Assembly: GCA_964596405.1 (NCBI GenBank)
Contig: CAZQSS010000046.1
Span: 1 to 5,582 of the forward strand
Source of the DNA: CAZQSS01 sp964596405
GTDB lineage: Bacteria; Patescibacteriota; Patescibacteriia; Magasanikbacterales; UBA10003
DNA length: 5,582 nt
Reading direction: 5' to 3'
Positions 5,502-5,582 of the stretch are shown piece after piece. Under the pieces are notes generated by a model, which was not told where the DNA came from, ran no database searches, and saw nothing but the letters and a program-made list of their open reading frames with translations. Positions within the stretch are counted from its first letter, which is position 1. Each line of letters starts with the position of its first letter. Both the position numbers and the translations under genes were made by a program.

Positions 5502-5582
5502 AAAAACCGCCAGAAAACTGCCGGCAATTTGGCATAAGGTACATAAGCGGGTACCTAAAACACCACTTTTTTGTTAAGCTAA
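5502..5582 (-). other. Upstream in-frame extension of the exported protein gene
   Basis: The frame of the downstream gene remains open upstream of ATG 5501 as far as a TAA at 5576-5574. The 24 codons between read ...TRLCTLCQIAGSFLAVF, which would lengthen the hydrophobic core and add a positive charge, as expected of a complete signal peptide. No in-frame ATG, GTG or TTG exists there; only ATT (5528) and CTG (5513) could serve. Two ATGs occur in another frame. GGTAC (5538-5542) and GTACC (5551-5555) form a short inverted repeat. No convincing promoter fits before the window edge. Confidence 0.4.

Noticed and set aside
4567..5503. Several plus-strand open frames opposite the exported helical protein gene
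   Set aside because: They overlap each other, lack promoters and domains, and the minus-strand frame has consistent heptad-like composition, an internal repeat and a terminator just after its stop.

Overview
The window looks like a piece of a small, uncultured Patescibacteria/CPR-type genome (probably Parcubacteria-like). The inference rests on four things: a minimal YidC without the large periplasmic domain, Shine-Dalgarno-poor starts after A/T-rich leaders, a nucleotidyltransferase-like family that I associate with CPR genomes, and core genes in unusual neighbourhoods. UGA is used as a normal stop (yidC) and UGG as Trp, so the UGA-recoded code of Gracilibacteria/Absconditabacteria does not apply. 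No marker gene fixes the lineage, so the assignment is an inference.

All five genes lie on the minus strand and are read from right to left. (1) 5501-4491 encodes an exported, charged, helical protein of unknown function, closed by a strong intrinsic terminator (4480-4449). (2) The 193-bp gap 4490-4298 holds that terminator, a GC-rich block, a near-consensus sigma70-type promoter with extended -10, and a perfect palindrome at the predicted 5' end of the next transcript. (3) This promoter drives nusA (4297-3065), followed after 15 bp by yidC (3049-2339). (4) A 151-bp gap holds a nested, imperfect palindromic element resembling a MITE remnant; its outer repeat contains the yidC stop codon and its centre carries a weak candidate promoter. 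(5) Next is a gene for a degenerate nucleotidyltransferase-like protein (2187-1237). (6) A 25-bp gap with a 7-bp tandem repeat leads into an O-antigen ligase/Wzy-family polytopic membrane protein (1211 to beyond base 1; C-terminus missing).

Functionally, nusA (transcription elongation/termination) and yidC (membrane protein insertion) form a housekeeping pair under one clear promoter. The nucleotidyltransferase-like and O-antigen-ligase-like genes form a second pair that may concern surface polysaccharide. Read-through from nusA-yidC into that pair is possible, because no convincing terminator separates them. I saw no mobile-element protein, CRISPR array, tRNA or rRNA, and no clear multi-gene novel system. 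The most interesting items are the nested palindrome at the yidC stop, the palindrome at the nusA 5' end, the exported repeat protein, and the nucleotidyltransferase-like family with an altered active-site motif.
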